Assembly (NCBI RefSeq): GCF_003403095.1 | Contig: NZ_CP031555.1 | Span: 4,617,001-4,681,000 of the forward strand | Length of the DNA: 64,000 nt | Direction of reading: 5' to 3' | From: Thalassospira indica | Lineage (GTDB): Bacteria; Pseudomonadota; Alphaproteobacteria; Rhodospirillales; Thalassospiraceae | Shown: piece after piece, positions 45,961 through 54,905 of the stretch | Layout of the letters: each line of letters starts with the position of its first letter | Numbering within the stretch: position 1 is the first letter of the stretch | The notes under the pieces: generated by a model | What the model was told of the DNA's origin: nothing | The model's input: the letters and a program-made list of their open reading frames with translations, nothing else | Database searches by the model: none | Program-made: the position numbers and the translations under genes

Positions 45961-47253
45961 ATGAGGACTGAACAAGAAACTAAGCTCAATGATCCCGTAT
46001 CAATCAAACATTTTCTGATTGATCTGTTTCAAACCGCTGTTGATGCGGCCAACCCTCAGCTTTGCCTGCCGCCTTTTATCCCGAAACAGCCAAAAGGGCG
46101 GACCATTGTCATCGGCGCTGGCAAGGCGTCCGCCAAAATGGCGCAGACCCTGGAAAAATACTGGACTGGTGATCTCTCGGGGCTTGTGATTACGCGTTAC
46201 GGCCACGCTGTAGACACCTGCAAAATCGGAGTCATCGAGGCATCCCACCCGGTTCCGGACGAAGCCGGGCTTCAGGCCACGCGCCGCATCAAGGACTGCG
46301 TGAAGGACCTTACCGAAGATGACCTTGTTATCTGCCTGATTTCAGGCGGGGGCTCGGCACTTCTGGTGGATCCGATACCCGAAATCCGCCTAGAAGAAAA
46401 ACAGGCGATTAACAAGGCGCTATTGAAATCAGGTGCATCAATTGACGAAATGAATTGCGTCCGTCGCCATCTATCGACAGTCAAAGGCGGCAAACTGGCA
46501 GCACTTTGCCACCCGGCACGCGTGGTTTCGCTCATGATCTCCGATGTTCCAAACGACAGGTTTATCGATATTGCTTCGGGACCGACAGTTGCTGATCCGA
46601 CAACCTGCGCCGACGCGCTTGAGGTCATAACCCGATACAACATACCCGTGCCGAACAAAGCATTGGACTCCCTGTGCTCAGGCAAAGTCGAGACAATCAA
46701 ACCCGATGACCCCAGACTGTCGAACACAGAGGCCCATTTGATCGCGGCACCGCAAATGGCACTTGATGCCGCCGCACAGAAGGCGCGCTGTGCAGGCATT
46801 GATGCCATAATCCTCGGCGACTCACTCGAAGGCGAAGCATCCGAGCTCGGACAATCACTCGCCGCAACAGCCAAGCATATCGCGTCGCGCCGCCATTTAA
46901 ATGATCGCCCTTGCGTCTTGTTATCTGGTGGCGAAACCACCGTCACCGTCAAAGGCACTGGGCGCGGCGGCCGAAATGTCGAATTTCTGCTGGGGCTTGC
47001 CATAGAACTCGATAGCGCACCGGGCATTCACGCAGTCGCGGGCGACACTGACGGCGTTGACGGGCTCGAAGAAATCGCCGGTGCTTACGTTTCTCCCGAT
47101 ACCTTGTTGCGTGGATCACTTCTGGAAATGGACGCAAAGGCGTATCTTGCCAATAATGATGGTCACAGCTTCTTTGAAACACTCGAAGACGGAATCATTA
47201 CCGGCCCTACACTTACCAATGTAAATGATTTCCGGGCAATCCTGATTACCTGA
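45961..47253 (+). CDS. glycerate 2-kinase / hydroxypyruvate reductase family (MOFRL type, TtuD-like)
   Basis: A 430-residue protein. Residues 50-60 read VIGAGKASAKMA, followed by EASHPVPDEAGL, CLISGGGSALLVDPIP, LSTVKGGKLA, and late VLLSGGETTVTVKGTGRGGRNVEF with GDTDGVDG, all marks of the GckA/TtuD family with its C-terminal MOFRL domain. These proteins phosphorylate D-glycerate; older literature calls TtuD a hydroxypyruvate reductase. Glycerate is the product expected from tartrate via tartrate dehydrogenase and reduction, so the gene fits the cluster. It sits between the two dehydrogenase paralogues. Confidence 0.9.
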   Translation: MRTEQETKLNDPVSIKHFLIDLFQTAVDAANPQLCLPPFIPKQPKGRTIVIGAGKASAKMAQTLEKYWTGDLSGLVITRYGHAVDTCKIGVIEASHPVPDEAGLQATRRIKDCVKDLTEDDLVICLISGGGSALLVDPIPEIRLEEKQAINKALLKSGASIDEMNCVRRHLSTVKGGKLAALCHPARVVSLMISDVPNDRFIDIASGPTVADPTTCADALEVITRYNIPVPNKALDSLCSGKVETIKPDDPRLSNTEAHLIAAPQMALDAAAQKARCAGIDAIILGDSLEGEASELGQSLAATAKHIASRRHLNDRPCVLLSGGETTVTVKGTGRGGRNVEFLLGLAIELDSAPGIHAVAGDTDGVDGLEEIAGAYVSPDTLLRGSLLEMDAKAYLANNDGHSFFETLEDGIITGPTLTNVNDFRAILIT

Positions 47254-47285
47254 AAGACAACCAAATCGCGACGGAGGAAAACATC

Positions 47286-48368
47286 GTGACAAGCGCCACC
47301 CACAAAATCGCAGTCATCGCCGGCGACGGCATCGGCACAGAGGTCATGCCAGAAGGCATTCGCGTGCTTAAGGCCGCGGCAGAGGTTTTTGATATCAACC
47401 TCACCTTCAATGAATTCGAATTCGGCTCGTGCGATTACTATCAAAAGCACGGCCAGATGATGCCCGATGACTGGCGCGCACAGATCGAACCCCACGATGC
47501 GATCTTCTTTGGTGCGGTCGGCTGGCCCGATACCGTGCCCGACCACATCTCGCTGTGGGGATCGCTGATCATGTTCCGGCGCGACTTTGACCAATATGTC
47601 AGCCTGCGCCCGGCCAAACTGATGCCCGGCGTACCCTCCCCGCTGGCCGGTCGCAAACCGGGTGATATTGATTTCTATGTCGTGCGCGAAAACACCGAAG
47701 GGGAATATTCCTCGGTCGGGGGCAAAATGTATCCCGGCACGGACCGTGAAATCGTCATTCAGGAAACCGTCATGTCGCGGACTGGGATTGACCGCATCCT
47801 GAAATACGCGTTCGAGCTGGCCCAGAAACGCCCGCGCAAACATGTGACCTCGGCGACCAAATCGAACGGCATTTCGATCACCATGCCCTATTGGGATGAA
47901 CGCGTGGTCGAAATGGCTAAAAACTATCCCGACGTCACCTGGGACAAATATCATATCGATATTCTGACCGCCCAGTTCGTGATGAACCCGGACCGCTTTG
48001 ACGTGGTTGTCGCGTCCAACCTGTTTGGCGATATCCTGTCTGACCTTGGCCCGGCCTGTACGGGCACAATCGGCATCGCGCCATCGGGCAACATCAACCC
48101 GGAAGGCAAATTCCCCTCCCTGTTCGAACCGGTGCATGGCTCCGCCCCCGATATCGCGGGCAAGGGTATTGCCAACCCCATCGGGCAAATCTGGTCAGGG
48201 GCAATGATGCTTGATCACCTCGGCCACACCGATGCCCATGACGCCATCATGCGCGCGATTGAGGCCGTCCTTCTGGATGAAAACCTGCGCACCGCCGACC
48301 TTGGCGGCAAGGCCGATACCGTCACCTGCGGCAAGGCAATCGCCAAGGCCGTGCTTGATAACGCCTGA
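47286..48368 (+). CDS. tartrate dehydrogenase/decarboxylase or D-malate dehydrogenase, paralogue 2
   Basis: A 360-residue paralogue of the dehydrogenase at 44861. It starts at a GTG with GGAGG upstream. IAVIAGDGIGTEVMPEG, LWGSLIMFRRDFDQYVSLRP, VVRENTEGEYSSVGG, SGTGTIGIAPSGNIN-type end and EPVHGSAPDIAGKGIANP match TtuC/DmlA enzymes, including the Arg-Arg pair near the substrate carboxylate. It converts tartrate to oxaloglycolate or decarboxylates it to glycerate, or D-malate to pyruvate and CO2. It is last in the cluster; no clear hairpin terminator follows. Confidence 0.9.
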   Translation: MTSATHKIAVIAGDGIGTEVMPEGIRVLKAAAEVFDINLTFNEFEFGSCDYYQKHGQMMPDDWRAQIEPHDAIFFGAVGWPDTVPDHISLWGSLIMFRRDFDQYVSLRPAKLMPGVPSPLAGRKPGDIDFYVVRENTEGEYSSVGGKMYPGTDREIVIQETVMSRTGIDRILKYAFELAQKRPRKHVTSATKSNGISITMPYWDERVVEMAKNYPDVTWDKYHIDILTAQFVMNPDRFDVVVASNLFGDILSDLGPACTGTIGIAPSGNINPEGKFPSLFEPVHGSAPDIAGKGIANPIGQIWSGAMMLDHLGHTDAHDAIMRAIEAVLLDENLRTADLGGKADTVTCGKAIAKAVLDNA

Positions 48369-48420
48369 CCGGCAATTCAAGATGTCATAAGATCCGAAGC
48401 ACTCTGGCCAAAGGCCTTGG

Positions 48421-49356
48421 TCAGAGTGCAATTGGACTGACAATTGGCTTATTTGACGCAGCACCCCGCCCCAGTTCTCTGGCAAGCGCAACAAACGCCT
48501 TGTGCCCGGCCGACAGATTGCGCCGCCCGGGATAGTAAAGGCAGAGCTCGGAAAATGGCAGCGTCCAGTCGTCAAGCACGCGCACAAGACGCCCTGCTTC
48601 AATGTCCGCAAGGACATCACGTTCCATAAAACAGCCGACCCCAATGCCTTCCAGAACCGCCGCACGCGCCAGACTTGCCTCGTCGAGTGTAATGGGCCCG
48701 TTCACGTCAATCTGAACCGCTTCGCCGTCCTTCTCAAATCGCCATCTGAAAACCGATCCGTCAGGCAACCTTACGCGGATGCATTTATGGTTCAAAAGGT
48801 CCGGCGGGACCTTTGGCTTGTTGCGCCCCTTGAAATAGTCGGGGGATGCAACAATCGCATATTGTTGAACGCGACCAAGCGGCACTGCGATCATGTCACT
48901 GGGAATCAACCCCGAAACCCTTACCCCCAGATCGAAACCTTCCGCGACGATATCCACCAGTCGCCCTTCGGTCACCAGATCGACATGCATGTCCGGAAAC
49001 CGGCGGAGATACTCGAATACGAGTGGCGAAATCACCTCACGCGCTGCAAAGGGGGCCGCATTGATACGAATGGTTCCAGAAGGCGTTTCTCGCTGCGAGC
49101 GAACCACTTCCAACCCATCATGGATACTCCGAAGCGAAGGACCGACCTGGTCGACAAACAACTTGCCCGCATCCGAGAGCGATACGCTTCGCGTGGTGCG
49201 GTTAAACAACCTGACACCCAGACCCGCCTCAAGCTTGCTGATTGCATGGCTCAAGGCTGTTGTCGAAACCCCCATATCAATGGCCGCCCCGCGAAATGTA
49301 CCGCGTTTGGCAATTGCCATGACAGCTTCCAGATCGTTCAAGACGATACGTTCCAT
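48421..49356 (-). CDS. LysR-family regulator (divergent to SnoaL/SDR genes)
   Basis: A 311-residue LysR protein. The HTH contains [23 protein letters not shown], followed by [18 protein letters not shown] and the co-inducer domain ([17 protein letters not shown]). The linker and C-terminal domain have normal length. It faces the SnoaL-like and SDR genes and is convergent to the tartrate operon end. The expected target is the divergent pair, via the palindrome near 49396. Confidence 0.9.
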   Translation of the reverse strand: MERIVLNDLEAVMAIAKRGTFRGAAIDMGVSTTALSHAISKLEAGLGVRLFNRTTRSVSLSDAGKLFVDQVGPSLRSIHDGLEVVRSQRETPSGTIRINAAPFAAREVISPLVFEYLRRFPDMHVDLVTEGRLVDIVAEGFDLGVRVSGLIPSDMIAVPLGRVQQYAIVASPDYFKGRNKPKVPPDLLNHKCIRVRLPDGSVFRWRFEKDGEAVQIDVNGPITLDEASLARAAVLEGIGVGCFMERDVLADIEAGRLVRVLDDWTLPFSELCLYYPGRRNLSAGHKAFVALARELGRGAASNKPIVSPIAL

Positions 49357-49395
49357 TGTCCCGTTTTTTTCATCACTACGTCAAATATTATCCGT

Positions 49396-49409
49396 ATTGT
49401 TAGTACAAT
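49396..49409. promoter_or_regulatory. candidate LysR site before the SnoaL/SDR operon
   Basis: ATTGT-TAGT-ACAAT lies 40 bp upstream of the LysR start and 50 bp before the SnoaL-like start. The symmetric T-N11-A type suits a LysR dimer; the arms are short. Confidence 0.45.
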
Positions 49410-49458
49410 GGATCAGGATTATCTGTCGAGATATAAGTCACCGTAAGGAGTGAAAGCG

Positions 49459-49779
49459 ATGGATATGATTGATGCTGTGCAGGCGTATTTCGATGCGGAT
49501 CGAAACCAGGACCCTGACATTCTGACAAAAGCATTCTGCACGGATGCAGTCGTTCATGACGAAGGCGAACGTCACGTTGGGTCGACCGAAATCCGAAACT
49601 GGTGGCTGGCAGCGAAGGAAAAATACAACCATGTCGCCGAGCCTCTTGAGACAGAAACAACCGGTGACAAGGTCATGGTGCGCGCCAAGGTCAGCGGGAA
49701 TTTCCCAAACAGCCCGGTAACGCTGGACTACGTCTTTCGCATCAAAGACAACAAGATTGCCGAGATGGGGGTGAAATGA
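49459..49779 (+). CDS. SnoaL-like / NTF2-fold protein
   Basis: A 106-residue cone-shaped NTF2-like protein: [40 protein letters not shown], and a beta-sheet end [22 protein letters not shown] eight bases upstream fixes the ATG at 49459; the GTG at 49450 would overlap the ribosome site. Family members are small isomerases, cyclases or ligand binders. Its stop overlaps the start of the SDR gene (ATGA-type), so they form an operon. Confidence 0.78.
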   Translation: MDMIDAVQAYFDADRNQDPDILTKAFCTDAVVHDEGERHVGSTEIRNWWLAAKEKYNHVAEPLETETTGDKVMVRAKVSGNFPNSPVTLDYVFRIKDNKIAEMGVK

Positions 49780-50558
49780 TGTCAGATTTTCTTGCCCTGA
49801 AAGGAAAGCGCGCCCTTGTTACCGGTGGGACAAAGGGCGCAGGCCTTGCAACATTCAAGCTTTTGCGTGAACTGGGCGCAACTGTTCTGACCACAGCGCG
49901 CAGCCGCCCGGAAACGTTTCCCGACGATAACTTTATCGCGGCCGACCTGACCACCGATGACGGTTGCCTGTCCGTGGCAGAGGCAACAAAACAACGTCTT
50001 GGTGGTATGGATATCATCGTCCACATGCTTGGCGGCTCATCTTCACCTGCTGGCGGATTCCGGGCATTGTCCGATGATCACTGGTATCAGGAACTGAACC
50101 TGAACCTGTTTCCCGCCGTGCGGCTTGATCGGCATTTGGTCCCTGACATGATCACGCAAGGACAGGGCGTGGTCATACATGTGACCTCAATCCAACGCGA
50201 ACTGCCGCTGCCAGAATCAACAACGGCCTATGCCGCTGCAAAGGCTGCTTTGTCGACCTACAGCAAGGCGCTTTCAAAAGAAGTCTCTCCCAAAGGTGTT
50301 CGCGTTGTGCGCGTTTCACCGGGATGGATAGAAACAGAAGCCTCCGTTCACTTGGCCGAACGCTTGGCCGAACAAGCAGGCACCGACTATGACGGCGGCA
50401 AAAAGATCATCATGGATGCTCTTGGCGGAATACCGCTTGGTCGCCCGGCAAAACCCGCCGAAGTCGCCAACCTGATTGCATTTTTGGCATCTGATCGCGC
50501 CGGCTCCATAACCGGCACGGAATATGTCATTGATGGCGGTACTGTTCCGACGGTTTGA
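49776..50558 (+). CDS. short-chain dehydrogenase/reductase
   Basis: A 260-residue SDR. The cofactor loop is [15 protein letters not shown] (TGxxxGxG); NVT-type region is [12 protein letters not shown]; the catalytic Ser-Tyr-Lys triad is in HVTSIQREL and [14 protein letters not shown]; the C-terminal SPGWIETEA and late [19 protein letters not shown] are typical. It probably reduces a small ketone or hydroxy compound. Its start overlaps the SnoaL-like gene; a MarR gene converges from the other side 31 bp away. Confidence 0.9.
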   Translation: MMSDFLALKGKRALVTGGTKGAGLATFKLLRELGATVLTTARSRPETFPDDNFIAADLTTDDGCLSVAEATKQRLGGMDIIVHMLGGSSSPAGGFRALSDDHWYQELNLNLFPAVRLDRHLVPDMITQGQGVVIHVTSIQRELPLPESTTAYAAAKAALSTYSKALSKEVSPKGVRVVRVSPGWIETEASVHLAERLAEQAGTDYDGGKKIIMDALGGIPLGRPAKPAEVANLIAFLASDRAGSITGTEYVIDGGTVPTV

Positions 50559-50589
50559 CGGAATATGCAATGCGATCAAACCACTGCTG

Positions 50590-51045
50590 TTACCAGTCCA
50601 CACCATTCTGGTAAATCAGGTCACGAAGCTGCTTTGTCTTGCTGTTCAGATCCGCAAGCGCGTCCGGGCTCTGGCCAGAAGCCTGCAACAAAGCAGCACC
50701 AAGGCAACCGGCTTGATCACGAAGCGCCAGTCCGGCGGGTGTTAGCGTAATCAGGACCTGTCGTTCGTTATCCGGATTTCGTTCCCGGCGTACCATTCCG
50801 GAGCTCTCAAGACGCTTTAACAAGGGTGTGAGCGTGCTTGACTCGAGCGCAAGTCGATCAGCGATCTGACCCACACTCTGGGTGTTTTGTTCCCAGAGAA
50901 CGTTGAGAACCAGATATTGCGGATAGGTCAGACCCAGCTTGGTCAGCAACGGCTTGTAAAGCCGCTGGATCGCTATCCCCGCAGAATAGATCGCAAAGCA
51001 TAGTTGATCTTCAAGGGGCACGGGAATGTTGGATTCTTCCGACAA
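50590..51045 (-). CDS. MarR-family regulator, OhrR-like (organic-hydroperoxide sensor type)
   Basis: A 151-residue winged-HTH protein starting MSEESNIPVPLEDQLCFAIYSAG. The Cys at residue 16 sits where OhrR carries its peroxide-sensing Cys; LTKLGLTYPQYLVLNVLWEQ and the following winged helix (LESSTLTPLLKRLESSGMVRRER) are OhrR-like. The TTG at 51045 is chosen because AGGAG lies six bases upstream; an in-frame TTG at 51075 would precede that site. It is divergent from an exported alpha/beta hydrolase with matching palindromes between, so it probably represses itself and the hydrolase. No ohr gene is nearby. Confidence 0.85.
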   Translation of the reverse strand: MSEESNIPVPLEDQLCFAIYSAGIAIQRLYKPLLTKLGLTYPQYLVLNVLWEQNTQSVGQIADRLALESSTLTPLLKRLESSGMVRRERNPDNERQVLITLTPAGLALRDQAGCLGAALLQASGQSPDALADLNSKTKQLRDLIYQNGVDW

Positions 51046-51085
51046 AAGAGACTCCTTTCTGGCACCTGATCTCAAGGTTTATTCA

Positions 51086-51177
51086 CGATAATATATATCG
51101 CGATAATTATTTTCTGGACAAGAGAATTAATCCAACTTAATAGTTATCGAAATAACATTTATCGCGATAACTATTAA
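51086..51177. promoter_or_regulatory. cluster of TATCGCGATA-type palindromes, candidate MarR operators
   Basis: In the MarR/hydrolase divergent region TATCGCGATA occurs at 51096-51105 and TTATCGCGATAA at 51159-51170. The second is part of a larger repeat with perfect 13-bp arms TTAATAGTTATCG (51137-51149) and CGATAACTATTAA (51165-51177). The surroundings are AT-rich, as in promoter cores. OhrR sites are also AT-rich inverted repeats. Confidence 0.72.
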
Positions 51178-51265
51178 ACATCCCACAGCCCGTCGCAAAG
51201 CGACATCCAACACTGCGCTGCTTTCGACATTCAATAACTACACTGACCAGAAAAGGATTACGGAA

Positions 51266-52045
51266 ATGAAGAACAAGATATTGAACATCGCCGCTGCCAT
51301 CGCATTGTCCTTGGTATCCGCAACATCTGCGCAGGCAGACGACAAGACCGCAGACGGCAACAGCATTCGCAATGTCGTGCTCGTTCACGGGGCATTCGCC
51401 GATGGAAGCGGCTGGCGCGGCGTTTACAATGATCTGACGGCGCGCGGGTACAACGTAACCATCGTACAGAACCCGCTTACGTCTTTGGCCGACGACGTTG
51501 CCGCAACAAAACGCGCCCTTGATCGTCAGGATGGACCGACTGTTCTCGTCGGGCATTCTTGGGGCGGAACCGTCATCACCGAAGCAGGCACAGATCCCAA
51601 AGTTGCCGCACTCGTTTACGTCGCGGCCCTCGCGCCGGATGCTGGTGAAACAACAGGCCAGCTCTATGAAGGCTATACAACGCCGCCGGAATTCGTCCTC
51701 GACATTCACACCGACGGTTATGCCTTTGTTGAACCCGAAAAGTTCAAACAGGGCTTTGCAAATGATGTCAGCGATGCGGATGCTGCCTTCATGCGAGACT
51801 CACAGGTCCCGATCAATCTCGAGGCATTTGAAACCAAACTTCAAAACGCTGCCTGGAGAACAAAACCGAGCTGGGCTGTCTATGGAACCGAGGACAAGGC
51901 ATTCGATCCCGAAATGCTTGCCGCGATGGCCGAACGGATCAACGCCAAGGTCACCAAGGTTTCCGCCAGTCATTCTATTTTCATGACCCAGCCAAAAGTG
52001 GTCGCCGACACAATTGACCAAGCCGCCAAGGCCGTAAGCCAATAA
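51266..52045 (+). CDS. exported alpha/beta hydrolase
   Basis: A 259-residue hydrolase with a signal peptide (hydrophobic 6-22, ending SAQA before DDK). The oxyanion strand is VVLVHGAFADGSGWRGVY, the nucleophile elbow VLVGHSWGGTVITEAG, and the catalytic His lies in the C-terminal KVSASHSIFMTQP. Similar proteins are esterases of small substrates. It follows the palindrome cluster and is probably controlled by the adjacent MarR protein. Periplasmic location is inferred from the signal. Confidence 0.87.
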   Translation: MKNKILNIAAAIALSLVSATSAQADDKTADGNSIRNVVLVHGAFADGSGWRGVYNDLTARGYNVTIVQNPLTSLADDVAATKRALDRQDGPTVLVGHSWGGTVITEAGTDPKVAALVYVAALAPDAGETTGQLYEGYTTPPEFVLDIHTDGYAFVEPEKFKQGFANDVSDADAAFMRDSQVPINLEAFETKLQNAAWRTKPSWAVYGTEDKAFDPEMLAAMAERINAKVTKVSASHSIFMTQPKVVADTIDQAAKAVSQ

Positions 52046-52389
52046 TATCTTGCTCAGGCGCAGGCAAGCTCCCCTCACTTTCCTGCTCCTGACGACTTCT
52101 CAGTCTGGCTGTTCATCAGCCAGACTGCCTCTCCAAATTTCTCAGCAGTCCGTCATCCCCCATAGACTTCCCATATGCAATCGCCATCGTGCGACATCCC
52201 CGCCCCATGGTTGTGCAAAATCTTAAATTGGTATAGGTACAGCCTGCTGCGACGCAGCAACGAACAGGATGGTCTTGGGGAGACCTGTCGCTGCATTTCC
52301 GGCTGACGGATCAGAAAGACCGCCTGATGACATTCCGGCCCGGGGACAATCCAGTTGATATTACGGGCTTATGGAGACGGAGACTTTCT
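52046..52389. other. intergenic region with a strong hairpin, before the SulP gene
   Basis: It contains an 11-bp perfect stem CAGTCTGGCTG / CAGCCAGACTG (52101-52127, loop TTCAT) lacking a T run, and a smaller TGCTGC-GAC-GCAGCA repeat near 52245. An ATG at 52327 opens a short in-frame extension of the SulP gene. No separate gene is supported. Confidence 0.5.
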
Positions 52390-53880
52390 GTGAATAGCGA
52401 TTTTCTTCCGCGTTTGCGGGCTGAGTGGCTTGGCAACATTCGCGGCGATGTGCTTTCGGGCCTCGTCGTTGCGCTGGCCCTGATCCCGGAGGCGATTGCC
52501 TTTTCCATCATTGCCGGTGTTGACCCGAAGGTCGGGCTTTATGCCTCCTTCTCGATCGCCGTGATTACCGCCATCTTTGGCGGGCGACCGGGCATGATTT
52601 CGGCCGCCACCGCCGCCACCGCGGTCCTGATGGGATCGCTTGTCCGCGAACACGGGCTGGATTATCTGCTGGCCGCCACCGTTCTGGCCGGTGTTATCCA
52701 GATGCTGGCAGGTGTGCTTCGCCTTGGCAATCTGATGCGCTTTGTCTCCAAATCGGTGATGACCGGCTTCGTCAATGCGCTTGCCATCCTGATCTTCATG
52801 GCCCAGCTGCCGGAACTGACCAATGTCAGCCCGATGACCTATGTGATGGTCGCAGGCGGTCTTGCCATCATTTATCTGTTCCCGCGCATCACCAAGGTCA
52901 TCCCGTCGCCGCTGATTTGCATCGTCGTTCTGACCGGCCTGTCGTTCTTTATCGACGCTGATCTGCGCACGGTGGGCGATATGGGCGCACTGCCCGATGC
53001 CTTCCCGGCGATCTATTTCCCGGATGTGCCGCTGAACCTTGATACCTTCCTGATCATCCTGCCCTATTCGGCGGCGGTCGCGGCTGTGGGTCTGCTTGAA
53101 AGTCTGATGACGGCCCAGATCGTTGATGATCTGACCGACACCAGTTCGAACCGCACCCGCGAATGCTATGGTCAGGGGATCGCCAACTTCTTTACCGGCT
53201 TCATTGGCGGTATGGCCGGTTGTGCGATGATCGGCCAGTCGGTGATCAACGTCAAATCAGGTGGCCGTTGCCGCCTGTCGACCTTCCTTGCCGGTATTTT
53301 CCTGCTGATCCTAATTGTCGTTCTTGGCGATCTGGTGGCAATCATTCCGATGGCGGCCCTTGTTGCCATCATGATCATGGTTTCCATCGGCACATTCAGC
53401 TGGTCGTCGATCAAGGACCTCAAAACCCATCCGCGCAGCTCGTCGATCGTCATGCTCGCCACCGTGATCACGGTGGTGGGTTCGCACAACCTGGCGATTG
53501 GTGTTCTGGTGGGTGTGTTGCTTTCGGGCATTTTCTTTGCCTGGAAGATCGCGCAGATTTTCCGCGTGTCCAGCACGCTGTCGGATGACAGCACACATCG
53601 CACCTATGAAGTACGCGGCCAGATTTTCTTTGCCTCGGTCGAAGACTTCACCAAGGCCTTTGATTTCCGCGAAGCGCTCGACAGGGTCACGATTGATGTC
53701 AGCCACGCGCATATCTGGGACATTTCAAGTGTTGCAGCCCTTGATATGGTCGTGCTCAAATTCCGCCGTGAAGGGGCCGAAGTTGAATTGATCGGTCTCA
53801 ATGAAGCCAGCGAGACAATCGTCGATAAACTGGCCATCCACGATAAGCCCGGCGCGCTTGAACGCCTGATGGGCCACTAG
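52390..53880 (+). CDS. SulP-family (SLC26) anion transporter with STAS domain
   Basis: About 496 residues. Ten to twelve membrane helices (about 25-400) include [21 protein letters not shown] and DPKVGLYAS, the SulP signature, and the core [22 protein letters not shown]-terminal STAS domain (about 415-490) contains [20 protein letters not shown]. The GTG at 52390 is preferred since GGAG lies seven bases before it; an ATG at 52327 would add 21 residues. It could carry sulfate, bicarbonate or other anions. The universal stress gene follows 17 bp later, a common pairing. Confidence 0.9.
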   Translation: MNSDFLPRLRAEWLGNIRGDVLSGLVVALALIPEAIAFSIIAGVDPKVGLYASFSIAVITAIFGGRPGMISAATAATAVLMGSLVREHGLDYLLAATVLAGVIQMLAGVLRLGNLMRFVSKSVMTGFVNALAILIFMAQLPELTNVSPMTYVMVAGGLAIIYLFPRITKVIPSPLICIVVLTGLSFFIDADLRTVGDMGALPDAFPAIYFPDVPLNLDTFLIILPYSAAVAAVGLLESLMTAQIVDDLTDTSSNRTRECYGQGIANFFTGFIGGMAGCAMIGQSVINVKSGGRCRLSTFLAGIFLLILIVVLGDLVAIIPMAALVAIMIMVSIGTFSWSSIKDLKTHPRSSSIVMLATVITVVGSHNLAIGVLVGVLLSGIFFAWKIAQIFRVSSTLSDDSTHRTYEVRGQIFFASVEDFTKAFDFREALDRVTIDVSHAHIWDISSVAALDMVVLKFRREGAEVELIGLNEASETIVDKLAIHDKPGALERLMGH

Positions 53881-53897
53881 GAACAGGGGAACGATCC

Positions 53898-54752
53898 ATG
53901 ACACATCTGATCGCACTGATTGACGGATCAGGCTATTCGCAAAGTGTATGCGACCTGACCCGCTGGGTGGCGGAACGCACCGAGGCCTCGGTTGAACTGA
54001 TGCATGTGCTTGGCCGCCGCAATACCGATTCCGAACCGGCTGACCTCAGTGGCAATCTCAAACTCGGTGCCCGTTCGGCGCTGCTGAAGGAACTGGCTGA
54101 TCTCGACGAGCAGAAAAACAAGCTCGAACTCAAGCGCGGTCGCCTGCTGCTTGAAGAAGCCAAAACCGGGCTTGAGGAAAAGGGTGTCGCCACCGTCACC
54201 ACCAAGCTGCGCCATGGCGATCTGATCGAAACCATTGCCGAGTTCGAAGGTGATGCCGATCTGATTCTGGTCGGCAAACGCGGCGAGGCCGCTGATTTTG
54301 CCAAGTTGCATCTCGGCTCCAACCTTGAACGGGTTGTGCGCGCCGCCAAAAAACCGGTCCTTGTGGCGTCACGTGCATTCAAGCCGATCAACAAATTCCT
54401 GATCGCCTTTGATGGCGGCGAAAGTGCGATGAAGGCTGTCCACCACATTGCATCGGGCAAGCTGTTTACCGGTCTGCCCTGCACGTTGCTGTCGGTTGGC
54501 AAGCCGAATGACACGTTGCAGGAAAAGCTTGATGACGCGGCCACCATCCTGCGCAAGGCAGGGTACGAGGTCGACGCAGGCTTCGCATCAGGCGAACCCG
54601 AAGACGTGATCAAGGACAAGATCGAAGCGGAAAATATCGACCTTCTGGTCATGGGCGCCTATGGCCATTCGCGCATCCGCAATCTGATCATCGGCAGCAC
54701 CACCACCGAAATGGTCCGGTCCTGCCATGTGCCGGTGATGATGTTCCGCTAA
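53898..54752 (+). CDS. tandem universal stress protein (UspA family)
   Basis: A 284-residue protein with two Usp domains (about 1-150 and 155-284). The second ends with the ATP-binding pattern VMGAYGHSRIRNLIIGSTTTEMV; the first has a related VGKRGEAADFAKLHLGSN. Between them a coiled-coil-like insert (about 55-95, Lys/Glu/Leu-rich) is visible in domain one. It is co-transcribed with the SulP gene and may modulate that transporter in stress or low oxygen; this is inference. Confidence 0.9.
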   Translation: MTHLIALIDGSGYSQSVCDLTRWVAERTEASVELMHVLGRRNTDSEPADLSGNLKLGARSALLKELADLDEQKNKLELKRGRLLLEEAKTGLEEKGVATVTTKLRHGDLIETIAEFEGDADLILVGKRGEAADFAKLHLGSNLERVVRAAKKPVLVASRAFKPINKFLIAFDGGESAMKAVHHIASGKLFTGLPCTLLSVGKPNDTLQEKLDDAATILRKAGYEVDAGFASGEPEDVIKDKIEAENIDLLVMGAYGHSRIRNLIIGSTTTEMVRSCHVPVMMFR

Positions 54753-54780
54753 AACCCATCGTGATCCGCGATCAAAGACC

Positions 54781-54811
54781 AAGCCCCGGCCAATTGACCG
54801 GGGCTTTTTTA
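54781..54811 (+). terminator. terminator after the universal stress gene
   Basis: AAGCCCCGG / CCGGGGCTT with an eight-base loop and a run of six T, 28 bp after the stop codon. Confidence 0.93.
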
Positions 54812-54821
54812 TGCCTGAAAG

Positions 54822-54843
54822 GTCCTTGATCGCGATCAAGGAC
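54822..54843. promoter_or_regulatory. perfect 22-bp palindrome with an FNR-type box
   Basis: GTCCTTGATCG joined to its exact reverse complement, containing TTGAT-CGCG-ATCAA, the consensus FNR/FixK-like box. It is centred 73 bp before the start of the downstream hydrolase gene, compatible with activation at about -41.5. It lies just after the terminator of the SulP/Usp operon, so it should serve the hydrolase. Confidence 0.75.
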
Positions 54844-54905
54844 GCCAAACAACACCTGACCAGTAAAACTAAGCGCATGACTCGATTTGGATAAAGGACC
54901 CAAAC

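Noticed and set aside
52101..52127. Rho-independent terminator after the exported hydrolase
   Set aside because: The 11-bp stem is strong but neither strand has a T run directly after it, so it was recorded only as a hairpin.
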